Part shown: positions 1-8,500 of the stretch, piece by piece | Layout of the letters: each line of letters opens with the position of its first letter | How positions within the stretch are numbered: position 1 is the first letter of the stretch | Source: Saprospiraceae bacterium | GTDB taxonomy: Bacteria; Bacteroidota; Bacteroidia; Chitinophagales; Saprospiraceae | Reading direction: 5' to 3' | DNA length: 64,000 nucleotides | NCBI GenBank assembly: GCA_020628645.1 | Contig: JAHDES010000020.1 | Coordinates: forward strand, 1-64,000 | Notes under the pieces: model-generated | Told to the model about the DNA's origin: nothing | The model's input: the letters and a program-made list of their open reading frames with translations, nothing else | The model's database searches: none | Position numbers and translations under genes: made by a program

Positions 1-448
1 TACTAGGGACAGAGCATAGCCCTTCGCTTAACCAACTCTCGTTCTTTTCCACCACACTATCATCCCATAGCAGCAGTACGCGCTTCCCTTTACGACGGAG
101 TTCTTCATAATACAAATCCACTTGTTCAAGCGTATAATCCGCTATATCTTGATGCGTCCATTTGGGAGAGCGTAGCAAGTTACTAATGCGTTTAGTTCCA
201 GCCGCAGCATGTTTGATTCCACAAATAAACTTCCCTAATTCACTGATAACCAATCCTAAAATAGTATTCCTGTATAGAAGAATCGAAATAAATAAATCTG
301 AAAAAGTACGAACCAAACGAGCGTCTATCTTATCATCAAGATGACATAATAAAGGAGCTAGGTACTGATCTGTTTTGTGGAGTAGAAATATACCTGCATT
401 TGGTAAAGTCGATCTTTCTCTGTTTTTTTGTAGTGTGCTTTTAAGCAT
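1..448 (-). mobile_element. DDE transposase gene, 5' part only (cut by window edge)
   Basis: An open frame runs from an ATG at 448 down to base 1 with no stop, giving about 149 N-terminal residues. It starts MLKSTLQKNRERSTLPNAG and contains LLRSPKWTHQDIADYTLEQV and then LLLWDDSVVEKNESWLSEGL. The WDDS segment after a hydrophobic strand, followed by E-K-x-E-S and E-G-L-C, looks like the first catalytic Asp of an IS4-like DDE transposase that copies or moves an insertion sequence. The catalytic centre beyond the first Asp lies outside the window, so it cannot be judged whether the gene is intact. The hairpin at 451-501 lies immediately upstream. The IS family is not certain; I infer DDE type from the motif and overall pattern. 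Confidence 0.7.
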
Positions 449-450
449 AA

Positions 451-501
451 AACCTCTTGCATTTTGAGTTTGTAAGAATACTCAAAGTTACGCAAGAGGT
501 T
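451..501. repeat. Nested inverted repeat upstream of the transposase
   Basis: A perfect 10-bp outer stem (AACCTCTTGC at 451-460, GCAAGAGGTT at 492-501) encloses a second perfect 6-bp stem (TTGAGT at 464-469, ACTCAA at 480-485). It begins 3 bp behind the transposase start codon, so it is either part of the element end or a structure in the transposase leader. A further small stem, CATCCC/GGGATG, follows at 511-532. Confidence 0.6.
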
Positions 502-577
502 CTTTCTTTTCATCCCCCTAAAATTCGGGATGATTCATGTTTTTCAAAAATAGATAATATCGAAATTTTTATTCAAA

Positions 578-1477
578 ATGAAACGACTAATTTATTCCGC
601 TTTTTTCGTTCTATTTCTTCACACTTTCCTTTCTGCTCAATCAACTGATTGGGGAGCATTTCACAACTTGATGGATAAGACTTGGGAAGCCGAGGGAAAA
701 TGGGGCAATGGAAGTAAATTTAAGCAAGAAGTCCAATTTTCGTTTGATTTGAATCAGCAAATTATTGTTGCCGAATCGAAAGGATTTACCGATCAAGCGC
801 AGACTCAATTTGGCAATCGCAATCATGGTATTCGAAAATACGATCCCAAACAAGAAAAATTTGTCTTTTGGGAATTTGATGTCTTTGGAGGAGTAACACA
901 AGGAGAGGTAATTTTGGAAGACAAAAATATCATCTATCAATACCAATATGGTACTACTATGGTCACCGATATGTGGCAATTTGTAAATGATTCTACCTAT
1001 CAATTTATCGTGGGGAATTATGAAGATGGGAGTTGGAAACAGAAATATTTGGAAACCACATTTCAAGAAAAAAAGAAGGATTCCCTACTCAATTTAATTA
1101 AAGATAAATTGCTTGGAACGTGGACATCCAAGGCGTGGGATGGTACTTTAGAGGAAAATTGGACCTATAAAAACGATCGGATCGAACAAACAGCGATCTA
1201 TCAAGAAAATGGAGCAATTTTATATGAAGCACAAAATTTCATGGAAGTAAAAGGAGGAACGCTTCTTATTTCCACAGTTATTAAAGATGGTACTCCAAAA
1301 ATCTTTAGAGCTACTACGATTAGTGCTGATACTATCATTTTTGAAAATAAGGATTATAAAAATCCTTCAAAAGTCACTTACTTTTTTCTTGCAAATGCCT
1401 TTCATCGAACAATTGAGGGCATAGAAAATGGGGCAAAAAGTACCTATACTTTTAAGTTCAATAAGAAGGATAATTAA
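578..1477 (+). CDS. Secreted protein of unknown function (two lipocalin-like halves)
   Basis: 299 aa. Residues 1-20 (MKRLIYSAFFVLFLHTFLSA then QS) form a typical signal peptide, so the product is exported. The mature part seems to have two beta-rich halves: residues about 23-165 with repeated W, F and Y positions, and about 172-299 beginning LLGTWTSKAWDGTLEENWTY. The second half resembles small lipocalin-like DUFs (DUF1579/DUF6265 style), but this is a resemblance only. It stands alone, followed by a hairpin at 1521-1543 that probably ends its transcript. No catalytic motif is recognisable. Confidence 0.75.
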   Translation: MKRLIYSAFFVLFLHTFLSAQSTDWGAFHNLMDKTWEAEGKWGNGSKFKQEVQFSFDLNQQIIVAESKGFTDQAQTQFGNRNHGIRKYDPKQEKFVFWEFDVFGGVTQGEVILEDKNIIYQYQYGTTMVTDMWQFVNDSTYQFIVGNYEDGSWKQKYLETTFQEKKKDSLLNLIKDKLLGTWTSKAWDGTLEENWTYKNDRIEQTAIYQENGAILYEAQNFMEVKGGTLLISTVIKDGTPKIFRATTISADTIIFENKDYKNPSKVTYFFLANAFHRTIEGIENGAKSTYTFKFNKKDN

Positions 1478-1520
1478 TTCATTTTTTACAACACAATGTA
1501 GCCACAAAATAGATAAAAAA

Positions 1521-1543
1521 TATCCCTCTATGATAGAGGGATA
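1521..1543 (+). terminator. Hairpin terminator after the 299-aa secreted protein
   Basis: Perfect 10-bp stem TATCCCTCTA / TAGAGGGATA with a 3-base loop, 44 bases after the stop codon. The A-rich tract on its left would serve as a U-tract for the opposite strand, so it may work both ways, although the nearest minus-strand gene upstream is the far transposase. Confidence 0.55.
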
Positions 1544-1649
1544 TATAAAATACATGCACAAATAGAAAATATCATTTCACTCTAACGACTAGGCGTTAAA
1601 GAATAATTTCAATGTTATTATTTATCCAGTTTTTTGTAATTTTTAGGAT

Positions 1650-1706
1650 AATATGTTGAAGGTGTGGTTTATGAAATCACTTAATCAATTTCGTATAAGA
1701 TGTTTT
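1650..1706. repeat. Degenerate copy of the dispersed palindromic intergenic repeat (copy D)
   Basis: The stretch with GTGGTTTATGAAATCAC (1664-1680), preceded by TGTTGAAGGT and followed by TTAATCAATTTCGTATAAG, matches copy C at 25731-25775 at nearly every position. It lies in the 421-bp gap between the 299-aa gene and the sensor kinase (1478-1898), which otherwise holds only the hairpin at 1521-1543. Confidence 0.7.
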
Positions 1707-1898
1707 ATTTCAGGTACGAACTGTGATTTTTGCTTTAAAAAGTGCAAATACTTGACCACTTATTGTCTAAATTACACAAAAGAATTGTTTTTTGTTAAAT
1801 TCTACTTTTTATTTGTCAAAACTGTTTCTTTACAAAAAAGGAAGTATTAAGGATGAAAGTCAAAAACACATTTTATAAAAACATCATATGTGTTTTTA

Positions 1899-3941
1899 CT
1901 ATTTTGGCAATAAAATTTCGAAAGTTGAGCCTTCCGATGTAGATTGTTTAAGGGAAATTTTTCCGCTATAAAACTCCACAATTTGCTTGCAAACGGCTAA
2001 GCCAATTCCACTTCCTTTTGTAGGATTACCCGTATTAAAAATATCAAAGATTTGCTGTTGTTGTTCTTGTTTGATACCCGTGCCATTGTCCTTCACTAAA
2101 AATTGATGATACTCATATTGATCTTCATAATCTACTTCAATCAATGTGTTGCGATCAGGATGGGCATATTTAATGGCATTCTCAATAAGGTTTTGAAATA
2201 GTTGTACCATTCTAGTTTTATAAACAATAAGAGTAGGCATGCTTTGATAAATAAGATTGGTGTTGTTTTCTTGAATATACAATTCTAGATTCGCCTTTAC
2301 TTCTTTTAATACGTCTTCTATATCCGTTTCCTTCATTAGTTGAGGTTCATGCGATACATTAGAGAGCAATAGCATATTACTACTAAATGATTTGAGTTGT
2401 TTAGCACTTTCAAATGTTTTTAAAGCAGCCTCTTTTCGGCTTTCAGTAGAGGAAGTAGCAAGGTCTTTATAAGTAGTTTCTGCATAATATAATATCTTAT
2501 TTTGGAGCGATTGAATGTCGTGTGCCATAGAATAGGAAAAGAGCTCTAATTGTTGGTTGGTATTAGCTAATTCTGCTGCTTTTTCATTAATTATTCCTAA
2601 AGAATGAGCAAGTTTGCTAGAAATCTTTTTATTTCTAGTTAAGGTGCGGTATAATAAAAAACTCAATGCAGCAATCAATAAAATAATAATAATCGCCCCT
2701 ATACTTACCTTTTTATAAAAAGCAGCATTTTCTCGGGTTTGTTGTTCTCTTGTTACTAAGATTTCATTTTGGGCTTCTTGTTCTACTAATGCTATTTTCG
2801 ACTCCATATTATTTAATTTGAGCGCTATTTCATTAGCATTTAAGGAGTCTTCTACGACTTGTAATTTTACAAGATGATCATAAGCTAATTCTTTTTGTCC
2901 TAAAGAATCGTATAAATGTACTAAACTTTGATAGGCATCTAATACAAATTCGTTATATCCTTGTGGTTCAAATTGCTCCACAATCCTATTATAAGCGGCA
3001 ATTGTTTTCTGGGTTTGCCCCATTTCATCAAATACAAATGCTCGTCCATTAAGATAACGAAATAAGTAGCTTGGCGTTAAATTACCTTCATGTTTCTTAT
3101 ATTCTTTATCGGCTTCGTTTAGATAAAACTTACTTTTCTCGAAATCACCCGTTTTAGCATATACTCTGGATTTTGTACCTAACATATCAATGTTGGCTAA
3201 AAAATGGGCGGGGGTGATATTGAGTTTATTAAATTTTTGTACATAATGAAGCGCCGAATCGAGACGGTTATAGCTGATATAGGTATCAATTAAATTATTG
3301 AACCTGAAGGTGACCGATGGGTCTTCATTATTTATTTCACTCTTAAGAATAGACTCTAATGCTTTCTTATGGTAATGTATAGATTTTTCATACTCCTCTA
3401 TATCGTCATAAAATATAGCATAAGAGGTATAGGTGTGAGATAGTCCATAGTCGTCATCAATACTACTAAAATAGTCGTGGGCTTTTTCTAAAGATTCAAA
3501 GGCTTTTTCTCTATCTCCAAGATTAATGTATACATTGTATAGGTTATGGTATATATTCCCAATTTTAAAGGATGATAGTACCAAGGTATCTTGAGTAGTA
3601 TTATACCGTTGAATTATTTCTTGATAGATTTCAATTTGTTTGACTTCATTGTTTTCTGATGCCTCTAGGATTGCCAAACCATTTAAAGCAGATAATTCAA
3701 AATAAGGAGCTTTATATTCTTTTGCCTCATTAACTAATAGGGTGAATGTACGTTTAGATTCTTCCAGATTGCCTTCCATGTAGTAGAAACGAGTAGCATT
3801 TAATAAATGACTCAGTTTCAAATACACGGAATCTTCTTGTTCATAAAGCTGATACAAACTATCTGCTTTGGAAGACTGTGCATTTAAAGAAAGATGAAAG
3901 AGAAAACAAACGAATGTTAGCCATCTATAGTTGAACATCAC
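1899..3941 (-). CDS. TPR-containing membrane sensor histidine kinase
   Basis: 680 aa. A signal sequence (residues 1-22) is followed by TPR-like helical repeats (about 30-390), which would lie in the periplasm, a transmembrane helix (about 412-432), a dimerisation/phosphoacceptor segment and a HATPase domain. His474 in SMAHDIQS is the likely autophosphorylated residue. The N box is LFQNLIENAIKYA (581-593), G1 is VKDNGTG (Asp618), and G2 is GSGIGLA (643-649), so the ATP site looks complete. The gene lies 325 bp downstream of, and in the same direction as, a LytTR response regulator that is the obvious partner. The stimulus sensed by the TPR part is unknown. Confidence 0.9.
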   Translation of the reverse strand: MMFNYRWLTFVCFLFHLSLNAQSSKADSLYQLYEQEDSVYLKLSHLLNATRFYYMEGNLEESKRTFTLLVNEAKEYKAPYFELSALNGLAILEASENNEVKQIEIYQEIIQRYNTTQDTLVLSSFKIGNIYHNLYNVYINLGDREKAFESLEKAHDYFSSIDDDYGLSHTYTSYAIFYDDIEEYEKSIHYHKKALESILKSEINNEDPSVTFRFNNLIDTYISYNRLDSALHYVQKFNKLNITPAHFLANIDMLGTKSRVYAKTGDFEKSKFYLNEADKEYKKHEGNLTPSYLFRYLNGRAFVFDEMGQTQKTIAAYNRIVEQFEPQGYNEFVLDAYQSLVHLYDSLGQKELAYDHLVKLQVVEDSLNANEIALKLNNMESKIALVEQEAQNEILVTREQQTRENAAFYKKVSIGAIIIILLIAALSFLLYRTLTRNKKISSKLAHSLGIINEKAAELANTNQQLELFSYSMAHDIQSLQNKILYYAETTYKDLATSSTESRKEAALKTFESAKQLKSFSSNMLLLSNVSHEPQLMKETDIEDVLKEVKANLELYIQENNTNLIYQSMPTLIVYKTRMVQLFQNLIENAIKYAHPDRNTLIEVDYEDQYEYHQFLVKDNGTGIKQEQQQQIFDIFNTGNPTKGSGIGLAVCKQIVEFYSGKISLKQSTSEGSTFEILLPK

Positions 3942-4266
3942 TATACGAATTTTTATAAGCTTTAGAAGCTGTTTGAATTTCTTTTTTATGTATGAAAAAA
4001 TCTCTAAGTTTTGTACGATTCACTTACCAAAAAAGAATACCAATAATCTAATTAATAAAGTGCTTCAAGCTGTTTGAAAAATTATAGTGTTGAAGTGTGA
4101 AGAATCCAAAGATAAATTCTTGAAAAGCTGCTTATTTGATTGTTAGGATTATAATCAAATGTAAATATATGATGTTTTAAATTAAGCTGGAGATTTTATT
4201 GAAAGTACAAAAATACATTTTAATATTAAAATATTTAGTACCTTCTTCGATTAAAAGAAAGACTAT
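3942..4266. other. 325-bp gap between regulator and kinase with a 12-bp direct repeat
   Basis: No gene is visible. The only structure I see is a 12-bp direct repeat, AAGCTGTTTGAA, at 3966-3977 and 4067-4078, just upstream of the kinase start. It could be a regulator site, but LytTR sites are usually closer together, so this is weak. Confidence 0.4.
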
Positions 4267-4980
4267 TTATATAATATTAAGGACTCCTTTTACAGCATTT
4301 TTAAACATTCTACCAATTGGTAAGCGTTGGTCATTTAGAAGGATGTAATTATCCACAAGTGACAATGCCTCAATTTGCTCTTTGTTAATGACATAACTCT
4401 GATGAATTCTAAGAAATTGTTCCTGTGGTAAATACTCCATTAGGCTTTTCAAATGCATACTAATGTGGTACTCTCTTTGTCTGGCAATCACTTTTGAGTA
4501 TCGACCGTCAACTTCTACCCAAAGAATATCGGCGAATTTAATTTTTCTAATCATCTTCCCTACTTTAGTGTAGAGAAACTTTTCACTTCGGTCAGTAATC
4601 TTTTGATGGGGTTGTTTTAGTAGAGATAATTCTAGTGCTTGTTTAATTTTTAATTTAGATATAGGTTTATCTAAAAATTGATTGGGCATACAAGCTTTTG
4701 CCAAATTATAATTTCTTGAAGAGAAATAAGCTGTAATAAAAACAATTGGAGCTTTTTTACTTTTCTCGCGTAACCTTTGAGCTACATCAAATCCTGTTTT
4801 AGTTTCTCCTAGATCAATATCGATAAAGTAAAAATCAAACTGTTGTTGCTGATTAAGTTGAATTGTTTCATCAAAGGATGTTGCTACAGCCACCTCAGCT
4901 ACTCCCAAATCATAAATTATTTCTTTTAACTGCTGTGCATCCTCTTTATTATCCTCAATAATAAGTACATTCATGTTCAT
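4267..4980 (-). CDS. LytTR-family response regulator
   Basis: 237 aa. Residues 1-125 form a receiver domain with the acidic pair in IIEDNKEDA (Glu9, Asp10), the phosphoacceptor Asp54 in YFIDIDLGE, and a conserved Lys in DKPIS. Residues about 135-237 form a LytTR DNA-binding domain (FLYTKVGKMIRKIKFADILW, then LRIHQSYVINKEQI). Phosphorylation by the kinase encoded at 1899-3941 would switch its DNA binding. The start could be Met1 or Met3 (both MNMNVLII). Its target genes are not evident, although the 1639-aa surface protein gene ends about 590 bp upstream. Confidence 0.92.
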   Translation of the reverse strand: MNMNVLIIEDNKEDAQQLKEIIYDLGVAEVAVATSFDETIQLNQQQQFDFYFIDIDLGETKTGFDVAQRLREKSKKAPIVFITAYFSSRNYNLAKACMPNQFLDKPISKLKIKQALELSLLKQPHQKITDRSEKFLYTKVGKMIRKIKFADILWVEVDGRYSKVIARQREYHISMHLKSLMEYLPQEQFLRIHQSYVINKEQIEALSLVDNYILLNDQRLPIGRMFKNAVKGVLNII

Positions 4981-5571
4981 TTAACCTTGTAGTCTGTAAG
5001 AAATAGTAACTACTTTAAACCCATGATACTATTCCGTATGTTTATTTAAATTATGAAGTTGTTTAATAATTATGTTGCTAGTCGAGAATAACGGCTTGAG
5101 AGTCGGGACGAAGCACTTTTGGAGTTTCGTAGCCATCGCTACGGAACGAGAAAAAGCTGAAGGAACTGGCTTTCAATGTGTTGTTTGTAGACCGTAAGAT
5201 ATATTTTTAAACAACTTCTATATCTAAAAGTATAATTTCCTACTAAAATAGCATAAAAAAATCATTTAGCGTTTTTATTTTAACAACTAAAACAAAAATG
5301 AATGCTAAACAACTATTTTTTTGTTACAAAAAGTATAATTTAAGTTATTTTCTGCACAAAATCCAACATCATTACTGCAAAAAGAAGTATTCTCTACTCA
5401 AAATAAGTAGTTTTAGGGGATTAATCGGTCAGAAAAAAATCATTTAAGATTTCCCAAAAAGGTCTAAAAACCTCCATACTGTCGGTATTTTTGCCCATTT
5501 CAGAAAATCTTTTTTTTTGCCCAATTAATTAATACCCCTTACTTAGTATGAATTTCTTAGGAAATATTATT
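4981..5571. other. 591-bp intergenic region with an imperfect long hairpin
   Basis: No credible gene. At 5128-5143 there is a perfect stem CGTAGC-CATC-GCTACG, which extends imperfectly outward (about 5113-5158) into an arm of roughly 20 bp. The flanks are A/T-rich, with the short direct repeat AAAAGTATAATTT near 5228 and 5331. The region separates two minus-strand genes and should hold the promoter of the LytTR regulator, but I see no clear -7 box for it. Confidence 0.5.
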
Positions 5572-8500
5572 TTAATTTATGCTAAATTTATGAGTATACA
5601 TCCCTTTTTCTGTTTGTATTTCCACAAAATAAATTCCGCTCACTGCTGCCCTTAAATCAAAAGTCAAGAATGCTTCTTTTTCATCCAATAAACGTTCTTC
5701 AAGAATTTGCCCCAATACATTTCTAATAAATAATTTGCCTTCCATTTGTTTTTCCCATTTTAAGGAAATCATGAATTGCCCCTGAGAAGGATTTGGAAAA
5801 AGCAAAAAAGAATTTAAGTCTGACAATGTATTCGTCGATGTTGTATTCACTTCATATTCAGCTTTATAGGTACACCCATTTGCATCCGTAACTAGCAAAT
5901 CGTAGACAATCGCTTCATTACCCATGATACTATTGGTCGTAGCTCCTGTATTCCATAAGTACAAATAAGGTGCTGTACCTCCTGTAGGTGTAGCTTCTAT
6001 TTGAATCGCCCCAGAAGGCGAAGAAGTAGTAGTAAATTGAATAGCTAGAGGATCTGGTTCTTGTAATTCAATCGTCTCTATTGTTAGACAATCATTTGCA
6101 TCAGAAACAAAAACGGTATATACCCCTGCGTCTAATTGATCGAGTATGTCTGAAGATTGTCCTGTTGACCATTCGATACTAAATGGAGCGGATCCATTTA
6201 TCGGCAATATTTCTATTGTGCCATCCTCCTCATCAGCACAACTGACAGGTGTAATGATGGATTCAAACGCAACCATAGGAACATTAGTAATCGTTGTTGT
6301 TGCATTTTCTGTACAAGCGTTTTCATCCGTTATTGTAACACTATAGTCGCCACTAGCTAAATTTTCAATTTCAGTTGTACTCTCTCCATTATCCCAAAGA
6401 TAAGTGTATGATCCTATTCCGCCTGAAACACTTACAAACGCGCTACCTGCTTGTTCTCCACAGCCTCCTGTTGATTGAATTTCTAAATTTAGTGCAGGAG
6501 GAGCTTCTAATACAAAATCAAAAGTGCTTATACAATCTCCTTCATCTTGAATAACAACTTGATATACTCCTTCATTTAATCCAGTAATTTGATTAGTTGC
6601 ACTAGAAAGAGGCATTATATCGGATAAATTTGTCCACATGTAAGAAAGCATTCCTTCACCACCGATAGCTTCTATATTAATTGTTCCGTTTGTTTCATCT
6701 GCACAATTTGGATTTTCTATGGTAGAATCCAATAAACTAATACCATCAGTAGCTGTAATTTCAAATGTTTCTTCTATCGTACAGTTATTATTATCCGTAA
6801 TGGTAACGGTATACATATTTGGGGTAGTGGTGGTAAGATTGGGTTCAACTGTTTCATCCGACCAAAGATAGGTATATGCGCCTGTACCACCAGAAGTAGT
6901 GAGATTAATCAATCCTTCTTCATTACTACAACCAATATGAGTAAGGCTTGCTATTGTGGAAAGAACTTCTGGAGCTTCAATAGTAAAATCCTGGATTTGC
7001 TCACAACCTGCTTCATCCATAATACTAACCGAATATTCCCCAGCAGTTAATTCTGTAATATTGGTATCTGTTTCATTAGTAGACCAAAGATAGGTATAGC
7101 TTCCATATCCACCATCTGCAAATACAGTAGCACTGGCATCCGCTAAGTCAAAACAACTGATATTAAGCGTTTCAAGGTTTAATTGTAAATCATTAGATAT
7201 AATAACTTCTATATTGTCTTCTGCCGTACACCCAAATTCATCTGTAATGACTAAGCTAACGAGATCAGAATTATCAAGTAAGATAGAAGGTGTAGTTGCT
7301 CCTGTAGACCATTGATAATTAACGTTGGTAAGATTAGGATTTATAATAGCTTCTTCGCAAGCAATGATTGTTTCTCCTAATTCAATTGTTAAAGCATTTG
7401 CAATATTTACCTCAATAGAATCTGTTGCTGAACAACCCGAATTATCCGTAGCCGTAAGAGCATACATTCCACTTGTAGCTACTGTCAAGGTGGAAGAAGT
7501 TTCTTGTAAGGGAGTATTATTTGTAAGATCTGTCCAGTTATAATTTAAATTTTCAATTCCTGCGGATACTTCAACTTCTGTGCAAGAAGTAATGTCTTCC
7601 CCCAAATTAATAGATAAATTATCTACTATAGTCACATCAATTGCATCTACACTTGAACAATTAGAACTAGTCGTAACAGTAACACTATAGGTATCTGATC
7701 CTGTTGTTTCAATAGAAGAAGTTGTTGCACCAGTAGACCATAGATAATTCACATCAGAAAGTGCAACCTCCAAATTGGTCTCTACACAACTACTTATATC
7801 ATCTCCTAATGTAAAAACGGGAGATTCATTGATAGTAATAAAAACAGAATCTTGTGCGGTACAAGCATTTTCATCTGTAATTGTCAACTTATACCAATCT
7901 GTTGTATTAATTGTGATACCACTTAGGGTTTCTCCTGTAGACCATAAATAATTATCGGCAGATGTAGAACTTGATATAACGTAGCTATCACAAGCAGTTT
8001 GGTCAAGTCCTAAATCTAGCGTAGGTGATTCAAATATTTCTATAAAAATAGAATCTTCGTAGGTACAATTATCATCATTTTTGACAATAAGGGTATACCA
8101 ATCTGTTGCATTCACTTCAATAGTACTAGATTGATTTCCTGTAGACCAAGTATAGGTTACATCATTAATTGGAGCATTGAGTTGAATAGCTTCACAAGAA
8201 GATTGATTTTCACCAAATTCAAAAGTGGGCGTAGTTCCTACAATAACTTCTATAGCATCTGTTCCTGTACAACCTGATGAGTTAGTAACCGTCACACTAT
8301 AAATTCCACCAGATGAAGTATTCAAGGATTGAGTAGTAGTCACTCCATCTGACCAAGCATAATTCATATTAACCAAAGCTGCATCTAAGCTTACCATTTC
8401 GCCACAGGTTCTAATATCTTCTCCCAATTCTACCGTTAATCCATCTGCTTCTGTAACAATGACTGTATCTCGCCCAATACAACCTTCAGGAGTAGTTACT

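Noticed and set aside
1653..1850. Plus-strand frame in the gap before the sensor kinase
   Set aside because: Its start lies inside repeat copy D and its composition is that of A/T-rich intergenic DNA.
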